NCBI GenBank assembly: GCA_003427395.1
Contig: BFEA01000266.1
Location: 1,411,462-1,433,490 of the forward strand
Direction of reading: 5' to 3'
Origin: Chara braunii
Taxonomy: Eukaryota > Streptophyta > Charophyceae > Charales > Characeae
Length of the DNA: 22,029 bases
Shown here: in pieces, positions 17,720-22,029 of the stretch
Position numbering within the stretch: the first letter of the stretch is position 1
Layout: every line of letters begins with the position of its first letter
Program-made: the position numbers and the translations under genes
The notes under the pieces: generated by a model
The model's input: the letters and a program-made list of their open reading frames with translations, nothing else
Told to the model about the DNA's origin: nothing
Databases searched by the model: none

Positions 17720-17812
17720 CTTTTTTTTTTCTTTTTTTTTTTTTTATAAAGAAACGGCTCCAATCTATTTGTGGGGAGCAGCACCTGCCGGAAAGCGGGT
17801 CCAGCGTCCCAC
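17720..17812 (-). mobile_element. Family S 3' end with poly(A)
   Basis: The minus strand shows hairpin GCTGGACCCGCTTTCCGGC (17787-17805) and second stem GCTCCCCACAAATAGATTGGAGCC (17756-17779), then GTTTCTTTAT and a poly(A) tail (T run 17721-17745). It is the short subfamily, like 5641-5747. The unassigned stretch 17813-18099 follows. Confidence 0.75.
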
Positions 17813-18099
17813 AAACAACGAGAATAATGTCTTGTTGAAGAATATAGTCATGTGAAAAAGTGAGCTGAGACCTGCCTCTTCAGTCCGCTGAGGACTGTAA
17901 GATATATCCATGCATTTCTAGCTTGCCTATGCTCTGAGAATAGTTACTATACCGATAAGTCAGAAGAGAAAACCCAAACTATTTTCCAGGAAGAATGAGT
18001 AGCCTTCGGTTGAATTTCATTACTTTCTCCCTTTTATCTGAGCTCCCGCGGGGACTGGCTTTGATAACTAGGTGGAGGATTAGCTAGAGGAGATCTCCG

Positions 18100-18236
18100 A
18101 AGAATGGGACACTGGACCCGTTTTCCAGTTAAAGCCCACGCTGACTGCTGGTCACATTATTCCGGGTTGAGATGTGGAGGGATTCCCGGCCTCCTTTTGC
18201 TCATACATATAAATAAAATCAAGCTTAAAAAAAAAA
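18100..18236 (+). mobile_element. Family S, diverged copy with A tail
   Basis: Hairpin ACTGGACCCGTTTTCCAGT (18110-18128) carries A:T at the stem base where other copies have G:C. It is followed by GGTCACATTATTCCGGGTTGAG and a CCGGG...CCCGG stem (to about 18200), then AAGCTTAAAAAAAAAAGAG (A tail 18226-18235). It belongs with the 141-252 and 14671-14830 modules. Confidence 0.6.
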
Positions 18237-18690
18237 GAGACTGTGCCCGCTGATAATATACAGTGAAATTTGTCAGTAAATGCCACAGGAGATTGTCATG
18301 GGGATGCTCTTACCACCCCAAATACCGCAACCCACCAGATGCTAAGAAGACAAAGGAGATTGTCGCATGTATAGTGAAACACAGTAAGAAAAGGTTCATT
18401 ACTGAATGGTGCCCCCAATACAAAAGAGATGGAAAAAGAAAACACAGCTGGATTGCAGAAAAGAAAGAAGGAATAGGGAAATTTGGAGACCCATTATCTC
18501 CCTTAACTAGACAGTCTATTTTGGGCACCAACCACTCAGTGACACCCTCAAAGATACTCTGAACTAACTGAACCAGACTCTCACCGGCCAACAGAAGACG
18601 CATAAACAACTGCACAGAATATCAGTTTCAACCTCTTTCATGCCAGCCACCAATAACCAAAGCCTCAAAAGGTTAACAGTGCCTAGTTTT
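18237..18690. other. Unassigned sequence with a 99-codon plus-strand frame
   Basis: The frame 18263-18562 is lysine-rich (for example DAKKTKEIVACIVKHSKKRF) without low-complexity bias, but I recognise no domain. It lies among repeats and directly after an A tail. It could be a fragment of an unrecognised element or chance. Confidence 0.2.
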
Positions 18691-18699
18691 AGCTACTTG

Positions 18700-18760
18700 T
18701 GGATGGCTGGTACACACACCTAACTGGACAAACAGATTATGAGTTCAAATCTGAGGTGAT
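18700..18760 (+). repeat. Possible tRNA-derived SINE remnant
   Basis: A-box-like GGATGGCTGGTA and B-box-like GAGTTCAAATC (18739-18749) lie about 40 bp apart, with CACACACCTAACTGGACAAACAG between them. The T arm pairs weakly. It is weaker than the three other tRNA-like elements and has no second copy here. Confidence 0.3.
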
Positions 18761-19771
18761 GAAAATCATGGACTGCTCTCGCTTTCTTTTTTCTTACGAA
18801 AAAGAAAGAGTGCCTACCTGTGATGCAAACTGAAGCAGAAGCAGATTATCCGTCGACTGCGTTCATAAACCACCAGTCATGTGAATGCTCCACAGCCAAC
18901 TGGGCCATTTGTCAGCCTCAAGGAATTTTGGATGATCCGTACGGAGTCTGACAGACAATTACTGCTGCATGAGAAATCCAACGCACACTTGTAGTTTCGG
19001 CGAGACTTAAGGCGCAGCTGGCTAGCAACCTGTCAGGTTCTGCAGCCGGACTGGTGCTTTAAGGTTAAGGAAACTGTTGACACCAACGGAAAGACGGTAT
19101 CGCATACCTTCTTCACCAAATACAACGCTCTATCATGATGTACTTGAGAAGCCCAGAAAGTTGATGTACATTCCTGATGAGTAGGTGTCATGGACTTGAT
19201 AGGTACTACTCACATCAGTAGCCAAAGCCAGAGGGATAATTCACCACACTTACTGTCAGCTCGAATGACCCTCAGCAGCAAATGAACCGCTGCGGGCAAG
19301 GAGAAAAAGGGGAAGGCCCCTTTGGATGTCCTTCGTGCCCAAAATCTGGGCTTATCTTTCCACGTGTGCTGTCTGTCTTCTGTTTGAGAACCACACCACG
19401 TAGTGTCTAGCTATACGTCTCATCCTTCAGTGCATGCAGTTCGAAATCCGTCCAAACAAAGATCATAATGTGGATCATTTTGGGGGCGCAATAGGTTCAA
19501 TCCAATTCTGATGTGTTGTCAGGAAAATTTGTGTGTGTGCATGTTGTAAATGTGTCAGGATGATCAACAATGGTTGTAAGTGTGTGAAATCATCTATACG
19601 GTTTGTATATACTTGCAAAGTAGGAAAGTCTGTGGAGCTGGGAAGATGTGCAAATTCCTTTTGGGGCATGGCACAGAAGTGAGGAAGTGGAGACAGGAAG
19701 TGGAGACGGGGAGTGGAGGGAGGATTGGAAGGGAGGATAAGCCTAGCAGGTCAAGGCGAGGAAATAATAAG
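18761..19771. other. Unassigned spacer
   Basis: About 1 kb without a recognised repeat, RNA gene or conserved frame. Minor features are a short TTTTTTC.TACGAAAAAGAAAG inverted sequence near 18787-18807 and GGAAGTGGAGACAGGAAGTGG repeats near 19682-19710. Confidence 0.4.
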
Positions 19772-19872
19772 TTGGCACAGCAGTTATGCTGCTGTGTAGG
19801 AAATGTGCTAGGTGCTTTTTACTTTGGCACAGCAGTTCTGCCGCTGTGCGGTAAATTTGCTGCATTCTTTTG
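19772..19872 (+). repeat. Duplicated hairpin unit, period 52 bp
   Basis: Hairpin CACAGCAG-TTATG-CTGCTGTG (19776-19796) and its copy GCACAGCAG-TTCTG-CCGCTGTGC (19827-19849) lie in a direct duplication of TTGGCACAGCAGTT.TGC.GCTGTG..G.AAAT.TGCT. The duplication lies within a 121-codon frame (19580-19945) that I do not accept as a gene. Confidence 0.6.
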
Positions 19873-19879
19873 GTCGGCA

Positions 19880-20723
19880 ACTTGTGAACCCATCGCCTGG
19901 GATCTCCAAGGGGGTGAGGGTGTACGTGAACGGGAAGAGTGTTAAATATATTGACACAGAGTGGACAGCTTAAATTTGGGTGAAACCTACGTACAGGTAC
20001 TGCACCATTCAGCAATACGCTAAAACTTGGGCTTGTCGGGTGTGAAGGACACAAAGAAGAATCCTTTCTAGCAGTGTTGTTAATTGCTCTCCTCTGCTCT
20101 GCCACAGAGAGATCCTGTCCTGACTTGTCAGCGACAAGGACATCAATTGAAAAAGAAAAACAAAGAAATCCTACGTATCTTAATAGATTCCGCAGTTTGT
20201 TTTTATCGTCTGTGTTTGCCTGTCAGACTTGTTAAGAAAGACCTGGACATTGTTCAGTGGGGCCTACCCCTAACCGTGAAGTGAACTGACACATGCAGCA
20301 GCAGGATCACCTACCTACCCACCTAGAGACAGCAGGAGAACTCCACAACAGGCTGACAGATTCAACCCACCCTCAGCGGCCACTTGCAGCAAAGGCAGCA
20401 AAACAAGTGTACAATGTCATGCTCCATTATGGCCAGAAACAGCATACTTGCATGCTGAACTGGCTAATATTCCCAACTGGCCATTCAATCAGCCAATAGA
20501 CTAAGTGCAGGTACATATTATAATGCATAGTCTATGCACATCTGAGAGGTGGACCCCACAGCTTTGTGGAAACTCTGCAGCGGCCGCCATTCGCTTCTGC
20601 GATTGGCTGTCGAACTAGACAGACCAAAATGAGACAATACCCCAGCGCCAAAGGATCCCAACCCGACGGATCCTCTTTCTGAAAAAGGACATCTTTCTGA
20701 AAAGGGAAGTGTGCACCCCGGTT
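19880..20723. other. Unassigned spacer
   Basis: No recognised repeat or gene. A short direct repeat CTTTCTGAAAA.GG.CAT/GA occurs at about 20676-20705. Several 60-70-codon frames occur on both strands without recognisable content. Confidence 0.4.
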
Positions 20724-20782
20724 CCCCTTAACCACACACGTGGTTAACGGGGACCCCCACTTTCACGGGGACCCCCACTTTC
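20724..20782 (+). repeat. Palindrome followed by a perfect 18-bp tandem repeat
   Basis: CCCC-TTAACCAC-ACAC-GTGGTTAA-C-GGGG (20724-20752) is a near-perfect stem with one bulged C. ACGGGGACCCCCACTTTC occurs twice in tandem (20747-20764, 20765-20782), the first unit overlapping the right arm. Function unknown; it lies just upstream of the GC-rich end of the window. Confidence 0.75.
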
Positions 20783-21147
20783 AGCTCCTGACTGACGGGT
20801 CCAAAACTGAAATTAGGGTTTGGGGGTCAAATTTTATATTCTCTGAAATTTTGGGCCTCCGTTAACCTGCCACAAATCGCCACGATATGAATTGGTGGCA
20901 AGTTTGGTTAAAATGACCCTTGGGTTTTGTTATAAATGGCATGACAAGCTGTGTTAAGATCCGGACCGCCCGACGGTCCAGCCTTCATCCTGTAGATCTC
21001 CTAGGCGGCCCGGCCGGTTGGGTCCCCCGGTTGGGCGCCGGGTGGGCCCAGCGCAATTTTGGGGGAGGCCTTTTTCGGCCAGTGGTGGCCTTCCCAGTGG
21101 CCTCGTGCTTGGGGGGGGGGGAAATGGAGTTCCTAGGAGGGAGGGGC
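20783..21147. other. AT-rich to GC-rich transition, unassigned
   Basis: Unique-looking sequence becomes strongly GC-rich from about 20995 (GGCGGCCCGGCCGGTTGGG), with a G run at 21112-21121. The string AGGCCTTTTTCGGC occurs at 21066-21079 and again as the left arm of the 21148-21222 foldback. Confidence 0.45.
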
Positions 21148-21222
21148 AGGCCTTTTTCGGCGACTGATCCCAGCCGCCGATCTGCGAAGATCGGCGGCTA
21201 GGATAAGTCGCCGAAAAGGCCT
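21148..21222. repeat. Long GC-rich foldback hairpin
   Basis: The left arm 21148-21183 (AGGCCTTTTTCGGCGACT...CCGCCGATCT) and right arm 21188-21222 (AGATCGGCGGCT...AGTCGCCGAAAAGGCCT) pair over about 35 bp with two substitutions and a one-base indel around a 4-nt loop GCGA. This is far beyond a chance hairpin and could be a transposon terminus, a foldback element or an inverted duplication. Confidence 0.85.
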
Positions 21223-21299
21223 TGTCCCATCCCCTTGGTGGGCTATGATCCTGCATTCGAATTCGAACGGGGAATTGTCCTCCCCGCGCACGAACTTGG

Positions 21300-21597
21300 A
21301 AGCCCCACCATCGTCATCAAGCTGCCCGTCGTGCGTCGTCATCGACCTGTCCGTCGCACGTCGTCATCGACCTGCCTCACCCCCATCGTCATCCAGGTGC
21401 CTTCCGCGCATAGCCGACCTTCTCCTCCTGCGCATGCAGAGCTCCATCGCGCTGCCCGTCGTCGAGCTGCCACGTCGTCATCTATCTGCTTATCGCCGAG
21501 GTGCCGACCTCCTCCTCCTCGCGCAGAGCTTCGATTGCGCCACCCGTCGTCGAGCTTCCACGTCATCGTCGATCTGCCCATCGTCGAGGTGCCCAAC
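21300..21597 (+). repeat. GC-rich tandem repeats (CGTCGTCATCGACCTG type)
   Basis: A 25-bp repeat with CGTCGTCATCGACCTG at 21334 and 21359 is followed by two units of about 90 bp (near 21417-21506 and 21507-21597) sharing CAGAGCT.C.AT.GCGC, CCCGTCGTCGAGCT.CCACGTC and TCG.CGAGGTGCC.AC. The open plus frame 21245-21637 follows from repeat periodicity and GC content; no protein domain is recognised. Confidence 0.65.
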
Positions 21598-22029
21598 TCC
21601 TCCTCCTCCTCGTGCGCAGCCAACCTCCCCCTCCTAATCCTCTCGTCTTCTTCTTCTTCTTCACTCCTCTTCCTCCTTCTCCTCATTTCGTCTTCGTCTT
21701 TTCTCTCTTCCTCCTTCTCCTCCTCCTCTTGTCTTCTTCTTCTTCTCTCCTCCTCCTCCTCCTCCTCCTCCTCCTCTCGTCTTTTTCCTCTTCTCTCGTC
21801 CCCCTCCTCATTTCGTCTTCTTCTTTTCTCCCTTTCTCCTCCTTCTCTCCTCTCGTCTTCTTCTTCTTCTCTCCTCCTCCTCCTCTTCCTCTCATCTTCT
21901 TCTTCTTTTCTCCTCCTCCTTATTTCTTCTCCTTCTTTTTCCTCCTCCTCCTCCTCTCGTCTTCTTCCTCCTCGTTTCCTCTTCTTCTTTTCTCTCCTTC
22001 TCTTCCTCCTCCATCAGCCTTTCCCCCCC
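21598..22029 (+). repeat. Long polypyrimidine tract, (TCC/TTC)n
   Basis: From about 21634 the plus strand is almost all C and T (TCC, TTC and CTT units), broken mainly by CTCGTC and CATTTCGTC elements recurring every 40-80 bp. It continues to the window end. The minus-strand frame of Arg/Glu/Lys is an artefact. Confidence 0.9.

Noticed and set aside
19580-19945. 121-codon plus-strand frame with Cys cluster
   Set aside because: It contains the duplicated hairpin in different phases, so its two halves do not encode similar peptides. No recognisable domain or promoter.
21245-21637. 130-codon plus-strand frame
   Set aside because: Open because of CG-rich tandem repeats; no domain and Ser/Arg/Pro composition set by the repeat unit.
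21683-21895. Arg/Glu/Lys-rich minus-strand frame
   Set aside because: Direct translation of the polypyrimidine tract; any frame of such DNA is open.

Overview
This is a eukaryotic, repeat-dominated window with no intact protein-coding gene that I can support. Almost every long open reading frame is either low-complexity translation of A/T, purine or GT tracts, or a decayed piece of a retrotransposon. The signs of a eukaryote are non-LTR (LINE) reverse-transcriptase C-termini with CCHC zinc knuckles, tRNA-derived SINEs with pol III A and B boxes, poly(A)-tailed retroposons, long microsatellites, and a U6 snRNA pseudogene. The U6 5' stem-loop (GTCC-TTCG-GGAC type) fits plants, algae or fungi better than metazoans. 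The species cannot be named from this window.

Layout. 1-1260: 3' ends of a structured poly(A) retroposon that I call family S, a GAT microsatellite, and the first copy of repeat R. 1380-3252 (minus): a broken LINE (A1) that appears to be split by a foldback element (1901-2380) and an S element. 3295-5290: a diverged tandem duplication, a U6 pseudogene, a tRNA SINE (T1), a GT minisatellite and a complex purine-rich satellite. 5641-7258: S elements in both orientations and a second T SINE. 7531-8915: GT and A-rich tracts, LINE fragment B1 and a minus-strand tRNA SINE. 9052-10140: S hairpins, GAT repeats and two tandem copies of R. 11079-14503: two same-orientation LINE copies (A3, A4), the best coding remnants here. 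14671-15272: S elements. 15541-17200: LINE A2 (minus) abutting LINE B2 (plus). 17377-20720: diverged tandem repeats, S ends and unassigned sequence. 20724-22029: a palindrome, a GC-rich stretch with a long foldback hairpin, GC-rich tandem repeats and a polypyrimidine tract of more than 400 bp.

How the parts relate. The LINE remnants could in principle have supplied reverse transcriptase for the poly(A)-tailed S elements, the SINEs and the U6 pseudogene, but no shared 3' sequence proving this was found. The most distinctive observation is family S: at least 14 places in the window carry a hairpin of exactly 19 nt whose stem changes in paired (compensatory) fashion. In the most complete copies it is followed at fixed spacing by a second stem and then poly(A). 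It looks like a structured RNA 3' end of a retroposon family. All identity statements are by eye; no alignment or folding program was run.
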